Source of the DNA: Sunxiuqinia sp965230765
Lineage (GTDB): Bacteria > Bacteroidota > Bacteroidia > Bacteroidales > Prolixibacteraceae
NCBI GenBank assembly: GCA_965230765.1
Contig: CBDDLR010000001.1
Location: 372,001 to 436,000, forward strand
DNA length: 64,000 nucleotides
Direction: 5' to 3'
The position numbers and the translations under genes are program-made. Below are positions 33,258 through 41,643 of this stretch, one piece after another (position 1 is the first letter of the stretch; each line of letters opens with the position of its first letter). A model generated the notes under the pieces. It did no database searches and was not told the origin of the DNA. It was given only the letters and a program-made list of their open reading frames with translations.

Positions 33258-35714
33258 TTATTTGTACTCTAACCAAGCCGTAGCTTTGCAATCAGCATCC
33301 GACACAAACCGAACCCAGCGGGATTGGAAGCCTTCAGAAAATTTATATTCAAATGTTTCGCCTGATTTCACAGTTACTTCCTTATAAGTCATCCAAGGTC
33401 CATGTCCAATTGGCTCAACCTGGATTTTGAAAGTCACATCCTTCGGTGCATCGTGTGATAAAACCAGGCTTTTCTGATCGTAAAATCCAATCAGGTAAGC
33501 ATCAGAAGACTCTCCAGCTTTTACTTCAGTTTCTTTCCATGGACCTCCTTGCCCTGTTGGTTTTCCCATTTTCCAAAGATCATCAATCGCTCCAACCCAC
33601 AATGCCATTTCACCATCATCGGATTTTATAATATGCTCACCTGCAGCCACATTCTTCTCTAAGCCGGTCATAACCAACAATCCACGATACGAAGCATAGT
33701 CATAAATTCTGAAATCATGAGAAGCAACAGGACGAATTTTGGCATAACCATCTGCATTTTCCGCAGGTAGTTCATAAAATGTCCCGGCACAATTGAACAG
33801 GTCACGCTCTGTTGCTACTTCCCTGCAAATCCTTAACAAGCCATTATCGGTAAGTTGTTTATACTTTTCATTTCCTTTCGGCAGTCTCCATCTGCGACCT
33901 TTATCATCAACAACCAAAACTGAAGCTTCATCAATGGTAACCACATCCTGAGGTATTCCCATCCTTTTGCTAATGTGTTCTGATGTTTCTGCATCTTCCT
34001 TTTTCACTAGGTTCATATTGGCATCAAGCTCATAATAGCCAAACTCTTCAAAACCTTCATCAGTTGCATTTCCTGCAACTACGCCCAATGCACGACGATT
34101 GTCTCCCAAGCCCCATAGTACACCTGCACTCGTATTTGTTTCAGAAATAGTTGAAATACCTGTAAACATAGCATCTACTTCTGTTGGTCTTGGATCGGCT
34201 GATGTATACGAGAAATGCACGGTTGCTTTTGTATCCACATCAGAAGAAACACGCACCCATTCTCCGGTCTCACTATCGCCAAAAGAAATAAATGCAGTTT
34301 TCCCGGCATTTACCCTAACCGAACGTAGTGCATCCCATCCTCCATTTCCTTTGGTATCGACTTCAAACAAAAAGGTGGCTGTTTTTCCATCATTTTTAAT
34401 CCAACATGAACGTGATTCCCAACCTGCAAACAAGAATGGTTCAGAAGGTACATTAGCTTTTACATCTTCCATTAACCAAACTGCACCTTCAGCAGTACAT
34501 GGCCCAAGTTGATCCGGTTTTTCTAGAGATGTAAACCATAAGTTGGAATTTGATTGCCCTGGGCCTTCTAATTTTCCTTTTGCCTTTCGTTTATTAAGAA
34601 ATTCTTTATTTGCCGAATCATCACATCCAAAAACCAATCCATCATTGAAACGGGTAAAATCGCCGATTACTTTTAAATATGCTGAACGAGGGCGGATACC
34701 AGCAGAGTTTTCAGCAGTAAAGCTACCAGGAAACCTCCAAAACATACCGTGCATGGTCATCAAATAATCGGGATTTTCAAGAGTGCCGATGTCCCTAATC
34801 CGGGGCCATTCAGTGTTCCATCCATGAGCACCATCGTAACTGTGGCTGGCTTTTGGCAGGCGATAAAAATCCCATCCGGTTTCAGCATTTCGAACACCTA
34901 AAAGAATCGACTTATAGTCCCAACCTGTTGCCCAAATCGGATCAGTTCCTGGATTTTCATTTCCATAAATTCCTCCAGGACCAGTAACCTCAACAAATTG
35001 ATTTCGACGAACAAGTGTCCAGTCTTTTCCATCCCATTCGTACAGAGCACCCGATTTGGCATCAAAATCACGCATGGCTTTATGGTTAGCAGCTCCATTA
35101 TTGGAGTAAACCATCACTCCCTGGCTAGAATATAAACCTTTACCATGAGCACCTTCCAAAAGTGGTCCTACTTGAACCAGTTCGCCTTTTTTACGGAGTA
35201 AGTTTCCATCAGTATAAAGTGTATTTACACTCAAGTCGTTCACATCCACTTCATAAAAACCTTCCTCCATCGTTCCATAGTAAACCTTGTTCTCTGGATC
35301 GGTTAAGTGACGTGCAGTTCCTGTGTGCCTTCCATACATTACTTCGTAAGGGATCGCTCTAACATTTTTATTTTTATCAATGGCATATGGTCCAATAAAA
35401 AGCTGTTCACTTTCTTTATGGATCATCCTGTTTGCAGGTGTTCCACCAACACTTTCTTCATAAATAACCAAGTCAAGTTCTGGTGTTACTTCATACAGTT
35501 TATCATCCGATCCTTGTGGAAAGTGAGGTGAGTAAGTAATTGCCCACAAGCTTCCTTGCCATGGAACAACAGCACCCGTACCACACTCTCCCTGTCCATT
35601 GTAAAATGCCAGATGAGGATAAATCCCGCTGTACGATTTTTTTTCGCTTGTTTGTTTTATGTTGCTGCAACTAACCAGCAAAAGCGAAACTAATAGAGTA
35701 GTAAGTAGTTTCAT
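33258..35714 (-). CDS. Large lipoprotein of unknown function with a duplicated C-terminal module
   Basis: The 818-aa protein starts MKLLTTLLVSLLLVSCSN, a signal peptide and lipobox (Cys16). The middle region (about 40-420) has many short repeats such as KVYYGTMEEGFYEVDVND, suggesting a beta-propeller, but I cannot name a family. A module around residues 450-510 (WDALRSVRVNAGKTAFISFG, then GEWVRVSSDVDTKATVHFSY) reappears at the extreme C-terminus (WMTYKEVTVKSGETFEYKFS, then SRWVRFVSDADCKATAWLEY). It lies 6 bp after the sulfatase and 23 bp before the FAD oxidoreductase, so it works with them. It may bind or cleave a sulfated polysaccharide; no catalytic residues are recognised. Confidence 0.8.
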   Translation of the reverse strand: MKLLTTLLVSLLLVSCSNIKQTSEKKSYSGIYPHLAFYNGQGECGTGAVVPWQGSLWAITYSPHFPQGSDDKLYEVTPELDLVIYEESVGGTPANRMIHKESEQLFIGPYAIDKNKNVRAIPYEVMYGRHTGTARHLTDPENKVYYGTMEEGFYEVDVNDLSVNTLYTDGNLLRKKGELVQVGPLLEGAHGKGLYSSQGVMVYSNNGAANHKAMRDFDAKSGALYEWDGKDWTLVRRNQFVEVTGPGGIYGNENPGTDPIWATGWDYKSILLGVRNAETGWDFYRLPKASHSYDGAHGWNTEWPRIRDIGTLENPDYLMTMHGMFWRFPGSFTAENSAGIRPRSAYLKVIGDFTRFNDGLVFGCDDSANKEFLNKRKAKGKLEGPGQSNSNLWFTSLEKPDQLGPCTAEGAVWLMEDVKANVPSEPFLFAGWESRSCWIKNDGKTATFLFEVDTKGNGGWDALRSVRVNAGKTAFISFGDSETGEWVRVSSDVDTKATVHFSYTSADPRPTEVDAMFTGISTISETNTSAGVLWGLGDNRRALGVVAGNATDEGFEEFGYYELDANMNLVKKEDAETSEHISKRMGIPQDVVTIDEASVLVVDDKGRRWRLPKGNEKYKQLTDNGLLRICREVATERDLFNCAGTFYELPAENADGYAKIRPVASHDFRIYDYASYRGLLVMTGLEKNVAAGEHIIKSDDGEMALWVGAIDDLWKMGKPTGQGGPWKETEVKAGESSDAYLIGFYDQKSLVLSHDAPKDVTFKIQVEPIGHGPWMTYKEVTVKSGETFEYKFSEGFQSRWVRFVSDADCKATAWLEYK

Positions 35715-35720
35715 GATTTA

Positions 35721-37154
35721 TTATTTTGTTAATTTTTGTTTCAAGATGTTTTCTATATGATTATCTATATAGACCTGCAATTCCTTGGAAGTCTCTTCAT
35801 ATTTTTCATTCCCATATAGGTTATTCATTTCTTGAGGGTCATTTTCCTGATCATACAATTCATGATGAATAACTTTCTCCAGAGATTTATCTTCATAAGT
35901 TAAAATGAAACGGTATTTATTATTAACAACCGTCAGGTTTGGCTTTGCCCCACCATAGTTACCCAGTCCTTCATAAACAAATGCTTTGCGAAACTCTTGA
36001 TCCTCCCCTTTTAAGAGAGGGGCAAAGCTTTCTCCATGAATATTTTCGGGCAATTCAACTCCAGCCAAGTCGAGAATAGTGGGGAATGCATCAATATTCA
36101 ATACAAGCTTATCGCTTATTCCTTTTTGTAAACCCGGCCCTAATACAAACATGGGCACTTGCGTTGACGGACGATAAGGCAACACTTTGCTAGTAAATCC
36201 ATGATCGCCCAACATCCAGCCATTATCACTCATAAAAAAGATGTAGGTGTAGTCCATCAATCCTTTTTCTTCAATTGCGGAAAACAACCTGCCCAAAGCA
36301 TCATCCATTTCAGTAATTACGGAATAATATTCTTTTGTATGTTTCTGAATAGCAACCGAATCGGGGTAGCCGTATTTTTTAGCCTGCCTCCGGTTTCGCA
36401 CCTTTTTCAGGTATTCAGGTTTTGTTGAAAGGTCATCGTAACGGTTAGAAGCTACTGGCATTTCAGCCTGATTATATTTGGCTAGGATTTCATCTTTCGC
36501 ATCCCAAATCAATTTACCATTCATGTGGGGCGTTTGGGTATTATGAAACAAAAAAAACGGTTTCCCATCTTCTGCCATTTCGTTAATAAACTCAATAGAA
36601 CTATTTACACAATACTCATCACAATGTATTTCCGGATAAACGGTATCTTGCATATTTATAATCTTCCTACCGTAGTAAGTACCGTTAGAATAGAAATAAG
36701 AGAAACGATCGAAACCCAATTTCTTTGGTGCCTGTTTTATATGCCATTTCCCAGAAACAGCAGTTTGGTAACCAGCCTCTTTCAAATAGCTTGCGAGTGA
36801 TTTTTCTCCATCATTCAGTTTACTGTTTAAATGTAAAACGCCATTTGCACTTCCATACCTTCCGGTTAATAAAGCTGCACGGCTTGGGCTACACAATGCA
36901 AATACCACATTGGCATTTGAGAATTGCAATCCTCTTTCTGCCATCTGGTCAATTGCAGGTGTAATAATTACATCATTATTATTGAACCCTGCCGCATCCT
37001 GACGTTGGTCATCCGTATAAATGAATATAATGTTTGGGGTCTTCGTTGAACTATTTTTTCGAACATGTGAATCAACACTCTTGCAAGAGAATAATGAAAC
37101 GAAAAATAAAATAGCTAATACAAAAAAAATGTTCCTCGAAGATTTTGATTTCAT
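35721..37154 (-). CDS. Sulfatase (S1 family, Cys-type) lipoprotein
   Basis: The 477-aa enzyme hydrolyses sulfate esters, probably on a polysaccharide. The N-terminal FVLAILFFVSLFSC is a lipoprotein signal (Cys24). Metal-binding YTDDQ lies at about 46-50. The formylglycine motif CSPSR (Cys88) is followed by AALLTGR. GKWHIKQ and FFMSDNGWMLGDHGF supply further active-site residues. It is Cys-type, so it needs an anaerobic or FGE-type sulfatase-maturating enzyme, which is not in this window. It is the first gene of an operon with an unknown lipoprotein, an FAD oxidoreductase and perhaps CstA, and is divergent from the membrane HTH gene. Confidence 0.93.
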   Translation of the reverse strand: MKSKSSRNIFFVLAILFFVSLFSCKSVDSHVRKNSSTKTPNIIFIYTDDQRQDAAGFNNNDVIITPAIDQMAERGLQFSNANVVFALCSPSRAALLTGRYGSANGVLHLNSKLNDGEKSLASYLKEAGYQTAVSGKWHIKQAPKKLGFDRFSYFYSNGTYYGRKIINMQDTVYPEIHCDEYCVNSSIEFINEMAEDGKPFFLFHNTQTPHMNGKLIWDAKDEILAKYNQAEMPVASNRYDDLSTKPEYLKKVRNRRQAKKYGYPDSVAIQKHTKEYYSVITEMDDALGRLFSAIEEKGLMDYTYIFFMSDNGWMLGDHGFTSKVLPYRPSTQVPMFVLGPGLQKGISDKLVLNIDAFPTILDLAGVELPENIHGESFAPLLKGEDQEFRKAFVYEGLGNYGGAKPNLTVVNNKYRFILTYEDKSLEKVIHHELYDQENDPQEMNNLYGNEKYEETSKELQVYIDNHIENILKQKLTK

Positions 37155-37303
37155 TTTATTGGTATTACTGAATGGTTTTTGCTTTTTTTTGAAATTGCAA
37201 GATTAAAGCTATTGAAAGTCCGGCAAAAATTCCGATATTCATTTATTCATAGCTAAAACAGAACAATGAACAACTTAGAGCAATGAGCTACTGAAACTTA
37301 CAA

Positions 37304-38533
37304 ATGAGTAATTCTATTAACATAAGAGACAAAAAGCGATTGCAAAAGGCTCGCAAGTCTATTGTTCGATCATTTGGAAGAGGAAACCCAAGAAGTTGGC
37401 GCAACAAAGATTTTGAAGATCTTAGTTTTGAAATTAAGCTTGCTTCAAAAATTTTGATTAGTGCTGCTACGCTAAAACGGATATTTGGCAAAAACAAAAC
37501 TGAGACCGATTATTACCCACAAGCATCAACACTAGAAGCTTTAGAAGTATTTGGGGGGTTGAAAACCAAAGGAAAAACTCAGGCTTCATCGTTTCCAATT
37601 CAAAAAATTGTGATTTTCGCAATGCCGCTCTTTTTCGCTACTGTAATTTTGTTTATCATATATGACACTCCAGAACCGGAATTGCATGCAAAGCTTAAGC
37701 TATCAAAAATTGAAGGAGCAAGTCCAGCTACGGTTTTCTTTGAATATCAAATTCCAACATCAAAAGATTCAATTTTTATTTCGTTTGACGATGAAAATCC
37801 AAGAGAATATCTTGATCCAAACCGCCAACATATTTCACATTATTACAGGTTTCCGGGACTTTTCAGGGCAAAAATTCAAACAAAAAAGAAAACAATTTCT
37901 GAACATGCCCCCGTTTTCATTCCTACAAAAGGTTGGCAAGCGCTTGCCAACTATTTTGAGGAGGGAATCAGTGAACGATACTTTCCAATTCCCATGGAAA
38001 TGGTGACTCAAGGTGATTATTTTCACCCTACAAGAAAAAGCTTATCCAGTGCAGGAATCGACACATCTCAGATTGCCGTTGTCCGTTTAGATAACTACAA
38101 AAAAACAGAGATAAATGGAGATACATTCTTTTTTAGAACCAGATTAAAGAATATCAACTACTGGCCAATAATACGTTGTTATGCTGCATTCATTTTTATA
38201 GTTGGAGAAAACAATTCAATAATGTTCAAATTTTCTAATGAAGGTTGTAGTCAGTTTAATGAATATCGTTTATCGGAAAAATATATTCATGGAAATTATC
38301 ATGATTTATCTGATTTCTCAATTGACATGAAGGAATGGCATGAAATTGAAATTGAAAATAAAGACAAGGAAACAAGTATTATTATTGACGACAAGAAGAT
38401 TTTCTCTGAAAGGTACCTCAAATCACTAGGTAATATTCTTGGAGTGTCACTTGTTTTTCACGGAAGTGGGTATGTGGACTATGTAGAAATGTATGATTCA
38501 AACGAACAAAAAATATTTGACAAAGACTTCTAA
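37304..38533 (+). CDS. Membrane-spanning protein with HTH-like cytoplasmic N-terminus
   Basis: The 409-aa protein has a basic, helical N-terminal domain (about 1-90) that includes EDLSFEIKLASKILISAATLKRIFG and PQASTLEALEVFGG. This pattern resembles the helix-turn-helix of a Bacteroidota family with a cytoplasmic DNA-binding domain. One transmembrane helix follows at about 104-122 (KIVIFAMPLFFATVILFII). The periplasmic part (about 130-409) starts with a PKD-like strand set (KIEGASPATVFFEYQIP) and has a beta-rich C-terminus. It is divergent from the sulfatase operon across 149 bp, so it may be a one-component membrane regulator of that operon. This is inference; DNA binding is not shown. Confidence 0.72.
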   Translation: MSNSINIRDKKRLQKARKSIVRSFGRGNPRSWRNKDFEDLSFEIKLASKILISAATLKRIFGKNKTETDYYPQASTLEALEVFGGLKTKGKTQASSFPIQKIVIFAMPLFFATVILFIIYDTPEPELHAKLKLSKIEGASPATVFFEYQIPTSKDSIFISFDDENPREYLDPNRQHISHYYRFPGLFRAKIQTKKKTISEHAPVFIPTKGWQALANYFEEGISERYFPIPMEMVTQGDYFHPTRKSLSSAGIDTSQIAVVRLDNYKKTEINGDTFFFRTRLKNINYWPIIRCYAAFIFIVGENNSIMFKFSNEGCSQFNEYRLSEKYIHGNYHDLSDFSIDMKEWHEIEIENKDKETSIIIDDKKIFSERYLKSLGNILGVSLVFHGSGYVDYVEMYDSNEQKIFDKDF

Positions 38534-38724
38534 ATAAAGAATTTAAACTTGAGACAACGCCCATTATTTCCATCTATTTTACGAGTGAAAATAAACATCC
38601 GATGGAGTATTTTTTAAAAATCCTGCCAAAATTTTTAAAATCTTTTCTTAAAACATTGCAACCCTTAATTCTTTTTGTTGTCAATTAGGATGGATTTTAA
38701 CATGATTAAACAAAAAATAAGAGA

Positions 38725-39936
38725 ATGACTAAAATTTATCGAATTCTTCTAATCATCACAATTCTACCGATACAACTTCTCGCCCAGAGTTACGGCAACT
38801 ACGATAAAAAAGTAGTTGCATTTGGTTTTTTCCCTCCAATAAGTTCAAATGGCACGAATGCTGGAAATTGTATCAATCAGTTCTCCTTTAATTTGATATC
38901 GGGGTACTCTGGTGCTTTGTCAGGAATAGAGTTTGCCGGATTAACAAATTCAGAAAGGGACTTTGTGCATGGGGCACAATTCGCAGGTTTTGGAAATTAT
39001 GTTGGCGGAGAATTTACAGGCTTCCAATTTGCGGGTTTTGGGAACTTTAACAAGAGTGTTTCAACGGGTTTTCAATTTGCGGGTTTTGCAAACTGGAATC
39101 ATGATCAGGCCAGTGGCGTACTTGCTGCAGGGTTTGCTAACTTCACCAGAGGTAAATCTGTTGCCTGGCAATTTGCTGGATTCTTAAATTATTGTGAAGA
39201 TGTAAATGGTGTGCAGGTAGTCGGGTTTTCGAATGTTGCACGTGGCAATGGAAAAGTGACCCAGATTGCAGGTTTTTCGAATACAGTGAATGGACAGGTA
39301 AGAGGGACACAAATTGCCGGGTTCGCAAATATTTCAAATGGGAACTTGAATGGTACCCAAATTGCTGGGTTCTTAAATAAAGCGAAAAATGTAAATGGTC
39401 TTCAACTTGGTTTTATAAACCTGGCTGACTCGGTAAAACGGGGGATTCCTCTGGGGTTTATCAGTATTGTCAAAGATGGGTTCAAAGAATTTGAGGTTTC
39501 TTTTAGTGAAGGTTTGAACGCTCAGGCTTCTTTTAAAATTGGGATTGATCGGTTCTACAACATTTTTGCAATTGGAAGCCAGTTTTTAGGGTCTGATTTT
39601 TCGTGGGCAGTTGGATATGGTATTGGCACACACATCTACAAAACCGATAACTTTAAAACACAGGTAGAACTTATAAGTTATCACATCAATGAAGGTGAAA
39701 GCTGGACAAATAATTACAATGACCTGCAACAAATAAAAATCAGTTTCACAAAAAAAATTAATGAAAGTTTCAGTGTTTTCGCAGGCCCTACTATCAATTT
39801 ACTGATTACGGACAATGAATACAAAGGAGAACAATTCAATAGTTCATTTGCCCCATATACGATCTACTCAAATGAAGGTAAAAATACAACACTAAAGGGC
39901 TGGTTTGGAATAAGTGCCGGGGTTAAAATCAATTAA
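38725..39936 (+). CDS. Outer-surface protein with GFxFAGFxN repeats (LA_2272-like)
   Basis: The 403-aa protein has a signal peptide (MTKIYRILLIITILPIQLLAQ). From about residue 50 to 245 there is a run of roughly 18- to 20-residue repeats centred on QFAGFGN. Successive copies are IEFAGLTN, AQFAGFGN, FQFAGFGN, FQFAGFAN, LAAGFAN, WQFAGFLN, VQVVGFSN, TQIAGFSN, TQIAGFAN, TQIAGFLN and LQLGFIN. This is the style of the LA_2272 surface-repeat family. The C-terminal 150 residues look like beta-barrel or membrane-anchoring strands. Its stop overlaps that of sufT on the other strand (TTAA). Function is unknown; I infer it is surface-exposed. Confidence 0.82.
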   Translation: MTKIYRILLIITILPIQLLAQSYGNYDKKVVAFGFFPPISSNGTNAGNCINQFSFNLISGYSGALSGIEFAGLTNSERDFVHGAQFAGFGNYVGGEFTGFQFAGFGNFNKSVSTGFQFAGFANWNHDQASGVLAAGFANFTRGKSVAWQFAGFLNYCEDVNGVQVVGFSNVARGNGKVTQIAGFSNTVNGQVRGTQIAGFANISNGNLNGTQIAGFLNKAKNVNGLQLGFINLADSVKRGIPLGFISIVKDGFKEFEVSFSEGLNAQASFKIGIDRFYNIFAIGSQFLGSDFSWAVGYGIGTHIYKTDNFKTQVELISYHINEGESWTNNYNDLQQIKISFTKKINESFSVFAGPTINLLITDNEYKGEQFNSSFAPYTIYSNEGKNTTLKGWFGISAGVKIN

Positions 39937-40238
39937 AAGAACCCCAACTCCAATCGAGCTTCTTCGCTCATCATCGATTTGTCCCAAGGCGGTTCAAACG
40001 TAAGTTCTACATGTGCGTCTTCCACACCATCAACGGCGAGGGCTGCCTGTCGGGCATCCTCAACCAACATGTCTGCAACCGGGCAGCCGGGTGCAGTAAG
40101 TGTCATGATTACATTGGCTTTGTTATCCCCATCAACATCTACATTATAAATCAGCCCCAAATCATATATATTAACCGGAATTTCCGGGTCGTAAACATCT
40201 TTCAGTTTTTCTATAATTAAATCTATTCTTGCATCCAT
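39933..40238 (-). CDS. sufT: MIP18/DUF59 iron-sulfur assembly protein, SufT-like
   Basis: This 101-aa protein of the MIP18 (DUF59) family helps insert or transfer Fe-S clusters. It has VYDPEIPVNIYDLGLIYNV (about 16-34), the conserved cysteine in TLTAPGCPVADML (Cys53), and the C-terminal VELTFEPPWDKSMMSEEAR with the family's PPW motif. In Bacteroidota it normally ends the suf operon. Here it follows sufE by 11 bp, but both lie about 7 kb downstream of sufS because other genes intervene. Its stop overlaps the convergent LA_2272-like gene. Confidence 0.9.
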   Translation of the reverse strand: MDARIDLIIEKLKDVYDPEIPVNIYDLGLIYNVDVDGDNKANVIMTLTAPGCPVADMLVEDARQAALAVDGVEDAHVELTFEPPWDKSMMSEEARLELGFF

Positions 40239-40249
40239 AGCTTTACTCC

Positions 40250-40672
40250 TTATCCTGAAATTCTGTTATAAGCAACAGCGTATAGTTTGATTTGTTTGAT
40301 CATGGCAACCAAACCATTTGAACGGGTTGGTGAAAGGTGTTGCTTTAAGCCGATATCATCAACAAAGTGCAAATCGCTGTTCATGATCTCTTCAGGCGTC
40401 CTTCCGGAAACCACTTTTAACAAAAGAGCAACCAATCCTTTTACAATAACCGCATCACTTTCACCTTCAAAATGAATTTTCCCATCTTTGAATTCAGGAA
40501 CCAACCAAACCCTGGACTGACATCCTCTATTCAAATGCTGATCTGTTTTCAGACTTGGCTTTAGTTCCGGCAAGTCATTCCCCAATTCAATAAGGTAACT
40601 ATATTTATCCATCCAGTCTTCATAAATCGAAAACTCTTCAATAATTTCCTGCTGTATTTGCTCGATTGTCAT
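40250..40672 (-). CDS. sufE: Cysteine desulfuration protein SufE
   Basis: The 140-aa protein accepts sulfur from SufS as a persulfide and stimulates it. The catalytic Cys51 lies in HLNRGCQSRVWLV, exactly the position of E. coli SufE. The N-terminal EEFSIYEDWMDKYSYLIELG and the C-terminal region VKGLVALLLKVVSGRTPEEI and GLKQHLSPTRSNGL are also typical. It is co-directional with and 11 bp before sufT. Its normal neighbour sufS lies 7 kb upstream on the same strand, so this end of the suf cluster now needs its own promoter. Confidence 0.95.
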   Translation of the reverse strand: MTIEQIQQEIIEEFSIYEDWMDKYSYLIELGNDLPELKPSLKTDQHLNRGCQSRVWLVPEFKDGKIHFEGESDAVIVKGLVALLLKVVSGRTPEEIMNSDLHFVDDIGLKQHLSPTRSNGLVAMIKQIKLYAVAYNRISG

Positions 40673-40865
40673 AATCAGATATTAAGGATGCAAATGTCGT
40701 AATTTTTCAGATTCCAACAATGATAAAAATTTCAATTCTCTATTTTTCAACGCATTCTTTATTTAAAGTTCATTTACCATTTTTAGAAAGAATATAAACT
40801 GCAAAAACCATTTCAATTGATTGAATATAATTTCGTAATTTGCTCATTCTGGAAAACCAAAATCA

Positions 40866-41447
40866 ATGATTATGACATCGATAAAAGGCACAAGAACAGA
40901 GCAAAACTTACTAAAAGCTTTCGCTGGCGAATCGCAAGCCAAGAACCGTTATGAATTTTTTGCCAAACAGGCCCGAAAAGAGGGATTGCAACAAATAGCG
41001 GCCATTTTTGAAGAAACTGCTGAAAACGAGCGTGCCCACGCTAAAAAATTCTTCCGTTTTCTGGAAGGAGGTGTCGTTGAAATAACCGCAAGTTACCCCG
41101 CAGGAGTAATTGGTTCGACACTAGAAAACCTACAAGCCGCAGCCGATGGTGAAAATGAAGAATGGACAGACCTATACCCTGAATTTGCCAGGGTAGCTGA
41201 AGAGGAAGGCTTTAAAAACGTTGCAGTAATCTTTAAAACCATTGCCAAAATTGAAAAGCACCACGAAGAACGCTACCGCACATTATATGAAAACCTGGAG
41301 CAAGGAAAAGTTTTTGAACGGGAAGACAAAGTAATCTGGAAATGTCGGGTATGTGGTTTGATACACGAATCAAAACGTCCACCAAAAAAATGCCCTGCTT
41401 GCGACCACGAACAAGCTTATTTTGAGCTGGAAGCTACAAATTACTAA
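40866..41447 (+). CDS. Rubrerythrin
   Basis: The 193-aa protein has a ferritin-like diiron domain and a C-terminal rubredoxin domain; it reduces hydrogen peroxide in anaerobes. Diiron carboxylates are in the helices AFAGESQAKNRYEFFAKQA, EETAENERAHAKKFF, EEGFKNVAVIFKTIAKIEKHHEERY. The rubredoxin Fe site is two CxxC pairs, WKCRVCGLIH and KKCPACDHEQ. Start choice is between ATG at 40866 and ATG at 40872; both fit. It is divergent from sufE and lies inside the block that splits the suf genes; pairing of rubrerythrin with iron-sulfur assembly fits oxidative-stress defence. Confidence 0.95.
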   Translation: MIMTSIKGTRTEQNLLKAFAGESQAKNRYEFFAKQARKEGLQQIAAIFEETAENERAHAKKFFRFLEGGVVEITASYPAGVIGSTLENLQAAADGENEEWTDLYPEFARVAEEEGFKNVAVIFKTIAKIEKHHEERYRTLYENLEQGKVFEREDKVIWKCRVCGLIHESKRPPKKCPACDHEQAYFELEATNY

Positions 41448-41471
41448 TCGTTTTTCAGTTATATTTAGTTG

Positions 41472-41638
41472 ATGAAGCAATATCTAAAGAATAAACTCAA
41501 AGAATGACTTTGCAGACAAAGAGCTTCAAGAGGTAAATATTGAATCTCTTCTTCAACATCCTTCGACCATTGATGGCTTTAAGAAATTTGTAGAGATCAA
41601 AGATTGGGAATATATTCGAAATCGGTTTGCGAACTGAC
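41472..41638 (+). pseudogene. Possible remnant of a small gene with a +1 frameshift
   Basis: An ATG at 41472 opens MKQYLKNKLKE and then stops. Skipping one base at about 41505 restores a frame coding for DFADKELQEVNIESLL, then HPSTIDGFKKFVEIKDW and EYIRNRFAN to a TGA at 41636-41638. The joined product would be about 55 residues and has protein-like composition. I recognise no family. It could also be chance or a sequencing error. Confidence 0.3.
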
Positions 41639-41643
41639 CAATT

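Noticed and set aside
33235..33291. Upstream extension of the FAD oxidoreductase
   Set aside because: It removes the signal peptide from the N-terminus and overlaps the preceding gene; ATG at 33234 gives a clean signal sequence.
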